From an uncultured Eubacteriales bacterium (lineage in GTDB: Bacteria > Bacillota > Clostridia > Oscillospirales > Acutalibacteraceae), in the NCBI GenBank assembly GCA_900317215.1, contig ONFW01000049.1:1-16167 (forward strand): a stretch of 16,167 nt of DNA. Reading direction: 5' to 3'. A program made the translations under genes and the position numbers. The notes under the pieces are model-generated. The model did no database searches. It was not told where the DNA came from and was given only the letters and a program-made list of their open reading frames with translations. Positions 1 to 7,276 of this stretch are shown one piece after another; positions within the stretch are counted from its first letter, which is position 1, and the number at the start of each line of letters is the position of its first letter.

Positions 1-162
1 AGAGCAGCGTGTGACCTTCTCACCGGTTCAGAAGGCATTACGCAGAGAGAACGCGTTTATCTTGAGCTGCTTCTTGAAAGAGGATACAATGCACTTAGAG
101 AAAACTCTTCGTACTCTGATCTGATGAATGAGATCTCCAATATCATCGATCTGCCATACTGA
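1..162 (+). CDS. C-terminal tail of an unidentified protein (partial)
   Basis: Frame 1 is open from the first base of the window to a TGA at 160-162 and gives the last 53 residues of a protein that starts outside. The piece contains an ITQRERVYLELLLERGY stretch that looks like an amphipathic helix and ends in IIDLPY. It has no motif I can name, so no function is given. A strong plus-strand terminator follows about 45 bases after the stop, which supports this being the real end of a plus-strand transcription unit convergent with the MalQ-GlgP gene. Confidence 0.6.
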   Translation, partial: RAACDLLTGSEGITQRERVYLELLLERGYNALRENSSYSDLMNEISNIIDLPY

Positions 163-207
163 AGAAATAACATTATTTGACTACATTCTATCAACTCACG
201 ACCATAT

Positions 208-250
208 AAGCCGATGAAGGAAAGCTCCTTCATCGGCTTGGTATTTTTTT
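208..250 (+). terminator. Rho-independent terminator of the upstream plus-strand gene
   Basis: A perfect 14-bp stem (208-221 with 226-239) with a 4-base loop is followed by a run of seven T at 244-250. The T run lies on the plus strand only, so it ends the gene stopping at 162. Confidence 0.9.
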
Positions 251-262
251 CACAGCGCATCT

Positions 263-291
263 AAAAGCCGCCGCATCGAAATGCGGCGGCT
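263..291 (-). terminator. Terminator of the malQ-glgP fusion gene
   Basis: A perfect 11-bp GC-rich stem (266-276 with 281-291) closes, on the minus strand, on a TTCG tetraloop, an extra-stable RNA loop. It lies 30 bases past the stop of the minus-strand fusion gene. Only four T follow the stem, so the hairpin itself must do most of the work. Confidence 0.75.
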
Positions 292-320
292 CTTTCAGTG
301 TTAGGTTTGTCGTAATGAAA

Positions 321-3300
321 TTACTTTACCTTCCAAAGCTCGGTAGCATACTGAAGGATAGTACGGTCACTGGAGAACTGACCTGAGTTTGCAGTATTCA
401 TAAGGCACTTTCTTGCAAAGCCTCTTCTGTCCTTATAATCGTTGTTGACCTGTATCTTAGTCTCGATATACTCGGGCAGATCTCTGAGTATGAAGTAGTG
501 GTCAGCCTGATGCCAGCTTGCACCCTCGAGGAGCGAATCATGCAGCTCCTTGAAAGAGCCTTCGCCTGTCTTACCGCCGTCTGAGAAACGACCGTCGATA
601 AGAGTATCTATAACCTTCTTGATCTCAGGATTGCTGTCATAGATCTTCTTGGGATCATAGGTATCCTTTATCTCGTTGATCTCTTCAACTCTTGCGCCGA
701 AGATATACTCGTTCTCGATTCCTGCCTGCTGAGCTATCTCGATGTTAGCTCCGTCCCATGTGCCTATCGTAACAGCACCGTTTATCATGAACTTCATGTT
801 GCTGGTACCTGAAGCCTCGGTGCCTGCAGTTGAGATCTGCTCATGGATATCTGCAGCAGGAATGATCTTCTCTGCATAGGATACATTGTAGTTCGATACG
901 AATACGACCTTCATTCTGTTGTTGACCTCGGGATCGTTATTGATGAGGTTAGCGATCTCGTTGATGAACTTGATGATAGCCTTTGCTCTTGCATAACCCG
1001 GAGCAGCCTTCGCACCGAAGATAAATGCGGTGGGAGTGAAGTTCGGAAGCTTGCCTTCCTTCAGGCGGAAATAGATAGCCATGATCGAGAATGCATTCAT
1101 AAGCTGTCTCTTATACTCATGCAGACGCTTTACCTGGATATCGAACATGAAATCAGGATCAATATAAACGCCGTCATGCTTCTGAATGAACTCAGAGAGC
1201 TCCTTCTTCTTCTGATACTTGATACCGTTGAACTTGTCAACATTCTCGTCTGTGATGTAGCTCTCCAGTCTCTTGAGGTCGTCAAGGTTTCTGATCCACT
1301 TCTTGCCGATGAGATCGGTGATGAACTCAGAAAGCTCGGGGTTGCAGAGTGCAAGCCAGCGGCGCTGTGTGACACCGTTTGTCTTGTTCTGGAAACGCTC
1401 GGGATAAAGCTCATACCACTCTTTGAGAGTATCGTCCTTGAGGATCTGAGTATGGATAGCAGCAACGCCGTTTACATAGCTTGAGCAATAGGTAGCCATA
1501 CGCGCCATGTGTACACGCTCGCCATCGATGATGACCATATTGTCCATCTTTGTCTTGGGGGTCTCGCCCTTCTTAACCTTGCCTATCGGCTGGTCGTAGC
1601 CCTTTGACTTGAGCTCTGCAACGAGACGGTCGTTGATCTTTACGATTATCTCATATACATCAGGAATAATGCTCTTCATAAGGTCGATGCTCCACTTCTC
1701 AAGAGCCTCCTGCATTACAGTATGGTTTGTATATGCAAAGGTCCTCTGAGCTACGCCGAGAGCCCAGTCGAAGTCGCAGCCTTCATTTGTAAGAAGTCTG
1801 ACAAGCTCGGGAATGGAGATAGTGGGATGTGTATCATTAAGCTGAATAACTGTCTCGTTTGAGAACTGTGAGAAATCTGTGCCGTGTCTCTGCTTGTATC
1901 TCTTTATTATATCCTGAAGAGATGCAGATGAGAAGAAATACTGCTGCTTAAGTCTGAGAACCTTGCCCTCGTGGCTGTTATCGTTGGGATAAAGAACCTT
2001 GGAGATATTCTCTGCCGCATTCTTATCCTTAACTGCTGCATCATACTGGCAGTTGTTGAACTCAACGAAATTGAAGTCGTTAACAGCCTCAGCCTCCCAC
2101 AGACGGAGAGTGTTGATATTGTCTGTGCCTGTACCGATGATAGCCATATCATAGGGAACAGCCTTTACCTGCTGATCTGCAAAGTTTACAAGTACAGTAT
2201 CCTCTGCTCTCTTGATGCACCAGGGATCACCGAAGCGCTGCCAATCGTCAGCCACCTCAACCTGATAGCCATCCCTTATCTCCTGCTTGAACAGGCCGTA
2301 TTTATAGCGGATGCCATAGCCGTCCAGGGGAACGTCGTGTGTTGCAGCAGAGTCAAGGAAGCAAGCTGCAAGTCTGCCGAGACCGCCGTTACCGAGAGCA
2401 GCATCGTCTATTTCTTCAAATACATTGATATCAACGCCCTTTTCAGCAAGGAGCTTCTTTGTGTGCTCAAGAACACCCATTGCATAAAGGTTGTTGTACA
2501 TCATACGACCCATAAGGAATTCTGCCGAGAGATAATATGCGCGGCGATGCTCAGCATGGTTCTTTTTGCTGTCTGCCCATTTTTCAGAAATAGCGCCCAT
2601 CATTGCTTTACCGAGAGCCTCATGAAGCTCTGCGGGTGAAAGCTCGCTGAGCTCCTTACAATACTCGTTCTTAGCGGTAAGTACGAGGTTGTCGACAATG
2701 GCATTCTTCTTCATCTTTTTGTCATCCTCCAGCCTTCTGTATATTTTAGCCAAATTATAAAGTCTCTTAGAAATCTTGGGAGTGAGCGCTCCTGCCTTCA
2801 TTCTCCACGTCCAGTTGCCGCCGAGGGTCGAAGGCTCGTTCATTCTCGCCTCTCCTCCGAGAGCAAGGATATCCTGCATCTGAACGATCGCATAATCACT
2901 CACGCTTGCATAAGCGGTGCGGATAAAGCCCCAGTTGTAGCCCTCTGTCTTTGAGAGGTTGCAATACTCCTTAGCAAACTCAAAGTCCTTCTTCTTCACG
3001 GTTTTGAGCCAGCCCATTATGGTATCGTTATCGTGGGTTCCCGTGTAGCATACGCTGTTTTTGGTATAATTATGGGGCAGATAATCGCTGTTCTGACGGG
3101 AATCAAAGGCAAACTCCAGTATCTTCATTCCCGGGTAGCCGGAATCCTTAAGAAGCTTCTTGACGCTGGGAGTCATGTGACCGAGATCCTCTGCTATGAT
3201 TGGAACGTCACCAAGACGAGCCTTCATTCTCTTGAAGAATTTCATATTAGGTCCGTCTATCCACTCGCCGTTTACAGCCGTTTCGGAACCGTAGGGAATA

Positions 3301-4208
3301 GCGTAGAACTGATCAAAAGCTCTGAAATGGTCGATCCTTGTGATATCGAACATTCTTGCCGCTCCCTCAACTCTTCTTATCCACCAGTCAAAGCCTGTTT
3401 CCTCAAGATAGATCCAGTCATAAAGCGGATTGCCCCAGAGCTGACCTGTCTCGGAGAAATAATCCGGAGGACATCCGGCAACACAGACGGGCTTAAGCTC
3501 ATCGTCCAGCCAGAACACCTCGGGATTTGCCCATGTATCAGCGCTGTCCATTGCAACGTAGATAGGCATATCACCAAACAGCTTTATGCCGTTGTCATTT
3601 GCATACTGTTTGAGCTCCTTCCACTGCTTATAGAACAGGAACTGCACGAATTTCCAGAACATTACATCCTCATTGAGATAGTTGAGGTAATGTCTTATTG
3701 TATCGGGATTTCTGTACTTGATAAGATGGTCGGGCCATTCGGTCCACGCCTTGTCATCAAACAGCTTTTTGACTGCCATATAAAGAGCATAGTCGGTAAG
3801 CCAGCGATCCTCATCTCTCATGAAGTCCCAGTATTCCTGCTGATTTCTTGACTTGAAGTTCTCATAAGCCTGTCTGAGCACCTTGAAGCGCTCGTTGTAG
3901 ATCTTTTCATAATCTACATACTGCTCATTCGAGCCCCAATCGATTTTTCTCAGATCCTCCTTATTGAGCAGCTCCTCCTCACATAGCTTATCAAGGTCGA
4001 TAAGATAAGGATTACCTGCATAGGTAGAAAACGACTGATACGGAGAATCTCCGTAGCTTGTAGGACCTACCGGCAGGAGCTGCCAATACTGCTGACCCGA
4101 TGCCTTAAGGAAGTCAACGAAGTCATACGCCGCCTGACCCATGGTTCCTATTCCATAGGGTGACGGCAGTGCGGTGATAGGCATTAATATGCCCGCACTT
4201 CTTGCCAT
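321..4208 (-). CDS. Fused 4-alpha-glucanotransferase / glycogen phosphorylase (MalQ-GlgP)
   Basis: One uninterrupted 1295-residue protein holds two full-length enzymes of maltodextrin and glycogen breakdown. Residues 1-497 are a GH77 amylomaltase: LPSPYGIGTMG near the N-terminus, the nucleophile Asp293 in RIDHF, acid/base Glu340 in AEDLG and Asp393 in GTHDND. Residues about 499-1295 are a GT35 phosphorylase: LGNGGLGRLAACFLDS near 605, and the pyridoxal-phosphate Lys1139 in EASGTSNMKF. MalQ would join short dextrins into longer chains and release glucose, while the phosphorylase cuts chain ends to glucose-1-phosphate, both in the cytoplasm. I chose the ATG at 4208 over an upstream in-frame start at 4256 because GGAGATG precedes it and MalQ homology begins there. 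The two lengths equal those of the free enzymes, so there is almost no linker. A GGAGG at 2726-2730 precedes an in-frame ATG (2712-2714) at the junction. It is either a remnant of a free glgP or a live internal start. Confidence 0.95.
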   Translation of the reverse strand: MARSAGILMPITALPSPYGIGTMGQAAYDFVDFLKASGQQYWQLLPVGPTSYGDSPYQSFSTYAGNPYLIDLDKLCEEELLNKEDLRKIDWGSNEQYVDYEKIYNERFKVLRQAYENFKSRNQQEYWDFMRDEDRWLTDYALYMAVKKLFDDKAWTEWPDHLIKYRNPDTIRHYLNYLNEDVMFWKFVQFLFYKQWKELKQYANDNGIKLFGDMPIYVAMDSADTWANPEVFWLDDELKPVCVAGCPPDYFSETGQLWGNPLYDWIYLEETGFDWWIRRVEGAARMFDITRIDHFRAFDQFYAIPYGSETAVNGEWIDGPNMKFFKRMKARLGDVPIIAEDLGHMTPSVKKLLKDSGYPGMKILEFAFDSRQNSDYLPHNYTKNSVCYTGTHDNDTIMGWLKTVKKKDFEFAKEYCNLSKTEGYNWGFIRTAYASVSDYAIVQMQDILALGGEARMNEPSTLGGNWTWRMKAGALTPKISKRLYNLAKIYRRLEDDKKMKKNAIVDNLVLTAKNEYCKELSELSPAELHEALGKAMMGAISEKWADSKKNHAEHRRAYYLSAEFLMGRMMYNNLYAMGVLEHTKKLLAEKGVDINVFEEIDDAALGNGGLGRLAACFLDSAATHDVPLDGYGIRYKYGLFKQEIRDGYQVEVADDWQRFGDPWCIKRAEDTVLVNFADQQVKAVPYDMAIIGTGTDNINTLRLWEAEAVNDFNFVEFNNCQYDAAVKDKNAAENISKVLYPNDNSHEGKVLRLKQQYFFSSASLQDIIKRYKQRHGTDFSQFSNETVIQLNDTHPTISIPELVRLLTNEGCDFDWALGVAQRTFAYTNHTVMQEALEKWSIDLMKSIIPDVYEIIVKINDRLVAELKSKGYDQPIGKVKKGETPKTKMDNMVIIDGERVHMARMATYCSSYVNGVAAIHTQILKDDTLKEWYELYPERFQNKTNGVTQRRWLALCNPELSEFITDLIGKKWIRNLDDLKRLESYITDENVDKFNGIKYQKKKELSEFIQKHDGVYIDPDFMFDIQVKRLHEYKRQLMNAFSIMAIYFRLKEGKLPNFTPTAFIFGAKAAPGYARAKAIIKFINEIANLINNDPEVNNRMKVVFVSNYNVSYAEKIIPAADIHEQISTAGTEASGTSNMKFMINGAVTIGTWDGANIEIAQQAGIENEYIFGARVEEINEIKDTYDPKKIYDSNPEIKKVIDTLIDGRFSDGGKTGEGSFKELHDSLLEGASWHQADHYFILRDLPEYIETKIQVNNDYKDRRGFARKCLMNTANSGQFSSDRTILQYATELWKVK

Positions 4209-4287
4209 TTGAAAATCATCTCCATTCCGAAATATTATTCCTCGGCACTTTCGCACCGGTGCTTTAGAGCATTATTATTCATTACAC

Positions 4288-4316
4288 ATTTTAACATATT
4301 ATTTTTATTTAATCAA
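4288..4316 (-). promoter_or_regulatory. Promoter of malQ-glgP
   Basis: On the minus strand, TTGATT (4311-4316) and TAAAAT (4288-4293) are separated by exactly 17 bases in an AT-rich stretch. Transcription would start near 4281, giving a leader of about 70 nt that contains the perfect palindrome GCACCGGTGC (4253-4262). No experimental support. Confidence 0.6.
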
Positions 4317-4392
4317 TAGCTTTGCATAGATTTTTACAATAATTAACGGTTTTTATTTGATAATTTATATTATTTGTTGGTTTTTAGCGGTT

Positions 4393-4884
4393 TTACTGAT
4401 TTTCCGATATTATTTTAAGTGCCAGAGAAAGCGCTTTTTCCGCAGAAAGCACCCTTATCTCCTCTCTCGAAAGCTTCTCTCCAAGCCTCAGCTCAAAGCT
4501 TTTTGTGTCATTTCTTGTGCTTATTCCTACATATACTGTACCGACAGGCTTCTCCTCTGTACCGCCCGAGGGGCCCGCAAGACCGGTTGTGGCTATTCCG
4601 ATATCCGCACCCGACAGCCTTCTTACACCCTCCGCCATCTCTCTTGCACACTCATGGCTGTATTCGGAATACTTTTCAAGCGTTTCCTCCGATACCCCGA
4701 GCACCTCATGCTTTATCCTGTTTGAATAAGAGCACACCCCCAATTCAAATATCTGAGACGCTCCGGGAATGTCTGTTATCCGCTTTGACACCAGCCCTCC
4801 CGTGAGGCTCTCGGCTGATGCAGCCTTCATATTCCTTTTCTTAAGAAGCTCTGCAAGCTCATAAGCCGTTCTGCTCTGCGTCAT
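4393..4884 (-). CDS. pncC: Nicotinamide-nucleotide amidase, CinA C-terminal domain (PncC)
   Basis: A 163-residue protein matching the CinA C-terminal domain along its whole length. Enzymes of this family deamidate NMN to nicotinate mononucleotide, returning pyridine nucleotide to NAD synthesis in the cytoplasm. Visible family motifs are AESLTGG (residues 24-30), GVCSYSN (49-55) and TTGLAGPSGGTEEKPVGTVY (99-118). The N-terminal MoaB-like domain of two-domain CinA is absent, so the DNA-uptake name 'competence-induced' should not be carried over. The ATG at 4884 follows GGGAGAG at a good distance. The gene is divergent from the acyltransferase gene and has its own promoter. It is separated from the downstream fusion gene by a promoter, so it is probably monocistronic. 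Confidence 0.93.
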   Translation of the reverse strand: MTQSRTAYELAELLKKRNMKAASAESLTGGLVSKRITDIPGASQIFELGVCSYSNRIKHEVLGVSEETLEKYSEYSHECAREMAEGVRRLSGADIGIATTGLAGPSGGTEEKPVGTVYVGISTRNDTKSFELRLGEKLSREEIRVLSAEKALSLALKIISENQ

Positions 4885-4918
4885 TCAGGGCTCTCTCCCT
4901 TCGTTTTATAATATAGAT

Positions 4919-4947
4919 ATTTTACCACAATTCATATCATTTCACAA
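4919..4947 (-). promoter_or_regulatory. Promoter of pncC
   Basis: On the minus strand, TTGTGA (4942-4947), 17 bases, then TAAAAT (4919-4924). The predicted leader is about 28 nt and carries the ribosome binding site. Confidence 0.55.
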
Positions 4948-4970
4948 TATACATACTGCATGAATACCAC

Positions 4971-4991
4971 ATGTTAACAATTTGTTAACAA
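4971..4991. repeat. Paired GTTAAC palindromes, possible operator
   Basis: The hexamer GTTAAC occurs at 4973-4978 and again at 4984-4989, within the nearly identical decamers ATGTTAACAA and TTTGTTAACA. The centres are 11 bases apart, about one helical turn. The pair lies in the divergent region between pncC and the acyltransferase gene, just upstream of the predicted plus-strand -35 box. This geometry suits binding by a dimeric regulator, but AT-rich intergenic DNA can give such pairs by chance. Confidence 0.35.
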
Positions 4992-4996
4992 CTTAT

Positions 4997-5026
4997 TTGT
5001 CGAAATGCTTTATACTGTTCTATAAT
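4997..5026 (+). promoter_or_regulatory. Promoter of the acyltransferase-rsmE pair
   Basis: TTGTCG (4997-5002), 18 bases, then a perfect TATAAT (5021-5026). Transcription would begin around 5031-5033, leaving a leader of only 13-16 nt that is almost all ribosome binding site (GGGAGG at 5033-5038). An alternative -10, TATACT at 5011-5016, would give a more ordinary leader. Confidence 0.55.
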
Positions 5027-5045
5027 CAATGTGGGAGGCGGGAGA

Positions 5046-5573
5046 ATGCTACACGACAAGCACATCTTTAATGTTCTTATAATTAACATTCTGTTAGGTA
5101 TTATATGGCATTATGCATCGTTTTTCCTTTGTATAATGAAGCAAAACGAAGATTTCTCTCCCGATAAGAAAATATACCGCCCGAAAAAGTGGGAACGTGA
5201 CGGAAGATTCTACAGCGATACTCTCAAAATAAATAAATGGAAGGATCGTCTGCCTAAGCACACCGGGAAAAACGGCTTTTCCAAGGAGCATTTAGACGAG
5301 CTGTCGATAGATTACATCGACACCTTTATCAGAGAGACCTGCAGAGGAGAATGGAACCACACCCTTAACTGTATGTTTGCAGTCATTCTTATGATAATCA
5401 ACTCACCCCTCATGGGTCTGTTCCTGAGTGCGCTGCTACTTATCGGGAATGTACCTTTTATTTTTATCCAGCGCTATAACCGCTTCCGCCTGGAGAGGCT
5501 CAGGAAAATGATCCTAAGAAAACAGAAGAATGCCGCCCGCTGCGGTAAAGGTTACATCATGGACGGAGACTGA
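5046..5573 (+). CDS. CrtO-like glycosyl-4,4'-diaponeurosporenoate acyltransferase family membrane protein
   Basis: A 175-residue membrane protein. Helices are visible at about 8-31, 107-125 and 127-142. Between them lies a polar block with WERDGRFY (49-56), INKWKDRLP (62-70), GFSK (77-80) and ETCRGEWNH (97-105). These are the marks of the family of staphylococcal CrtO, which puts an acyl chain on glycosylated C30 carotenoid. No carotenoid or glycolipid gene is nearby, so the substrate here may well be another lipid or glycoside, and only the family is supported. The ATG at 5046 was chosen because GGGAGG stands 7 bases before it. A GTG at 5031 would place the ribosome binding site inside the gene. 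The stop is 2 bases before rsmE, so the two are almost certainly co-transcribed. Confidence 0.8.
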   Translation: MLHDKHIFNVLIINILLGIIWHYASFFLCIMKQNEDFSPDKKIYRPKKWERDGRFYSDTLKINKWKDRLPKHTGKNGFSKEHLDELSIDYIDTFIRETCRGEWNHTLNCMFAVILMIINSPLMGLFLSALLLIGNVPFIFIQRYNRFRLERLRKMILRKQKNAARCGKGYIMDGD

Positions 5574-5575
5574 AT

Positions 5576-6298
5576 ATGGATTGGTTTTTTTGTGACAGCG
5601 TTTCAGAGACACAGCTCATCACCGGCGAGGATGCCGTACATATTTCGAGAGCGCTGAGAATGTCGGTCGGTGAATTGTTGACCCTGTGCGATAAGACCCG
5701 CACCGAGCATTTGTGCAGGATCGAGAGGATCACCCCCGAGGGCGTACTTGTGCGTGAGGTCGCAAAAAGCGAATGTCTGCACGAGCCAACTGTCGAGGTG
5801 ACACTATTCGCCTCGCTGACAAAAGGCGACAAAATGGAGAGCGTGATACAAAAGTCGGTTGAGCTGGGGGTACACAGGATAGTTCCGGTTCTGACCGATC
5901 GGTGCATATCCCGTCCGGACAATAAATCCGCAGAAAAAAAGCAGGCAAGGTACAGAAAAATCGCCGAACAAGCGGCAATGCAGTCACAGAGAGCACTCAT
6001 ACCCGAGGTCAGTCCTTTATGCTTACTGAAGGAAGCAGCAACAATGCTTGAACTCTTTGATCTGGCTATCGTCTTTTATGAGGGCGGCGGCAAGCCCTTG
6101 CGTGAGCTGATAACGGAAGCTCACCGGCGTATTGCTATATTCACAGGACCGGAAGGCGGCTATGAGGAAAGCGAAATCACACTCCTCACTTCAGTCGGAG
6201 CCGCTGCAGCGACTCTCGGCAAACGGATATTAAGGGCCGAGACCGCTCCTCTTGCGGCCCTTTCCGCAATAATGTTCCACACGGGGAACTTAGAGTAA
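5576..6298 (+). CDS. rsmE: 16S rRNA (uracil1498-N3)-methyltransferase RsmE
   Basis: A 240-residue protein of normal length for RsmE, which methylates N3 of U1498 in the decoding region of 16S rRNA using S-adenosylmethionine. The N-terminal 70 residues form the PUA-like RNA-binding part. The SPOUT methyltransferase domain follows, with TKGDKMESVIQKSVELGV (82-99), RYRKIAEQAAMQSQR (125-139), GPEGGYEESE (191-200) and LGKRILRAETAPLAALS (214-230). The last two form the knotted cofactor pocket. The ATG is 2 bases after the stop of the acyltransferase gene, whose last codons carry GGAG, so translation is probably coupled. In many Firmicutes rsmE follows prmA. That gene is not here, so the partner is unusual. 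Confidence 0.95.
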   Translation: MDWFFCDSVSETQLITGEDAVHISRALRMSVGELLTLCDKTRTEHLCRIERITPEGVLVREVAKSECLHEPTVEVTLFASLTKGDKMESVIQKSVELGVHRIVPVLTDRCISRPDNKSAEKKQARYRKIAEQAAMQSQRALIPEVSPLCLLKEAATMLELFDLAIVFYEGGGKPLRELITEAHRRIAIFTGPEGGYEESEITLLTSVGAAAATLGKRILRAETAPLAALSAIMFHTGNLE

Positions 6299-6301
6299 GC
6301 A

Positions 6302-6320
6302 GCTCTTATATGATAAGAGC
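6302..6320. other. Small perfect hairpin after rsmE
   Basis: An 8-bp inverted repeat, GCTCTTAT and ATAAGAGC, with a 3-base loop begins 4 bases after the rsmE stop. No T run follows, so it is not a normal terminator. It could protect the mRNA 3' end. The stretch from 6299 to 6552 otherwise holds only the terminator at 6407 and no gene I can support beyond a weak ORF end at 6474. Confidence 0.4.
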
Positions 6321-6406
6321 ATCATTTCATCAGCCAACGCCTACGGAGCTTTTCAGCCTCCGACAGCATGAATGACACCTTGCATTATTTGATCTCTTGC
6401 ACAATT

Positions 6407-6443
6407 AAAGCAGACAGCTCTATTGCGGGCTGTCTGCTTTTTT
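6407..6443 (+). terminator. Rho-independent terminator of the acyltransferase-rsmE unit
   Basis: A 12-bp perfect stem (6407-6418 with 6429-6440), a 10-base loop and a T run at 6438-6443. It is about 110 bases past rsmE. On the minus strand the stem is followed by only three T, so it may also weakly stop transcription coming from the gene at 6553. Confidence 0.88.
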
Positions 6444-6552
6444 ATCCCTTTCCGGTTATTCAGTTCCATAGTTTTACGAGGAAACCGGCATGTAAGCCTC
6501 TCTCGTACCGCTTTTCTTAAATACATCAAAAAGCTCGTATAAGCTGGCTGTA

Positions 6553-7200
6553 TCAGTCAAGCCACTCAACATCGGTAACATAGATGACCTCACAGGAGCC
6601 GTCACCAGTATCTGTCCGCACCGTGCTCGAATGCCAAGCAAAGCTCTCCCCCGTCTTGTTATTGTAGCCGTCGGCATTCACAAGATAACCCTTTATCCTG
6701 ACATGGTCGCCTGTTCTTATCAGCTTTATCTTTAGCCTGATGTCCATGTCGGCAGGTATCAGATGATTGTTCGATATTTCAAGGCTTGCGTCTCCGGAGG
6801 AACCTAATATTTCCGCATCCTCAGGACTGATCCTGTATCTCACCCACCTGTTTGCCTGCTCCCAATGGAAATCTATCGTCTCATTGTATTCTGCGACCCT
6901 TCCCCATGCAAAAGCAACGTCCTTCGGTCCAAGCCTGTCGCCTATGCTCCGGCTGGTGTAATTCTTTGTATGCACAACAAGCCCCTCAATATCGTAAGAG
7001 TACAAAAAGCCAATTCTCATCTGATAGCCGTCCAGCTCAAACCGGACAAACCCCTCCGCAGGACTCTGTTTCGGAGCAGGAATGCCTGCTATGGCATTCC
7101 GTGTCCCGTTCAGGTCGGCAAGCGACATACACAGGGCGCCGAGTATGGATATCAGGATTATCAGTCTGAGCCATCTGTCGACCCTTTTCATATCTTTCAT
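6553..7200 (-). CDS. Exported, membrane-anchored protein of an uncharacterised family
   Basis: A 215-residue protein with a basic N-terminus, one hydrophobic segment (about 10-29) and a roughly 180-residue outer domain. No uncleaved lipobox is evident, so it is probably anchored by the helix. The domain shows a pattern I recall from unnamed exported proteins of many bacteria: a YDIEGLVV start, PKDVAFAWG, NNHLIPAD, IKGYLVN and a closing TDTGDGSCEVIYVTDVEW. The biochemical role is unknown. I took the ATG at 7200, preceded by GGGGG. An in-frame TTG at 7263 has no ribosome binding site and would place 21 residues before the helix. It follows dusB on the same strand with about 76 bases between, so it may be co-transcribed. 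No active-site pattern is convincing. Confidence 0.75.
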   Translation of the reverse strand: MKDMKRVDRWLRLIILISILGALCMSLADLNGTRNAIAGIPAPKQSPAEGFVRFELDGYQMRIGFLYSYDIEGLVVHTKNYTSRSIGDRLGPKDVAFAWGRVAEYNETIDFHWEQANRWVRYRISPEDAEILGSSGDASLEISNNHLIPADMDIRLKIKLIRTGDHVRIKGYLVNADGYNNKTGESFAWHSSTVRTDTGDGSCEVIYVTDVEWLD

Positions 7201-7276
7201 TTTCCGATGCCCCCATTCATGTTGTATTATCGTATACAACGCCCTGCCGATACTCAGCGCCAAGTGAAGATCAAGC

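Noticed and set aside
57..260. 67-codon minus-strand frame across the convergent terminators
   Set aside because: It crosses both hairpins and the tail of the plus-strand gene. No ribosome binding site is evident.
843..3851. Several long plus-strand open frames opposite the MalQ-GlgP gene (up to 272 codons)
   Set aside because: They are mirror images of a strongly conserved gene on the other strand, with no ribosome binding site or family match.
4209..4256. Sixteen-residue N-terminal extension of MalQ-GlgP from an upstream start
   Set aside because: MalQ homology begins at MARSAGI, and GGAGATG precedes the ATG at 4208. The extension is leader RNA.
4419..4805. Plus-strand frames opposite pncC
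   Set aside because: They are shadows of the conserved CinA-domain gene.
6330..6380. A 15-codon minus-strand peptide frame (MLSEAEKLRRRWLMK) after the 6407 terminator
   Set aside because: It is too short to judge, with only a weak AGGTG before it. I treat it as chance.
7201..7263. In-frame extension of the exported protein from a TTG, containing HEWGH, which looks like a zinc-protease HExxH motif
   Set aside because: There is no ribosome binding site before the TTG, the ATG at 7200 has GGGGG upstream, and the rest of the protein has no protease features. The motif is likely chance.
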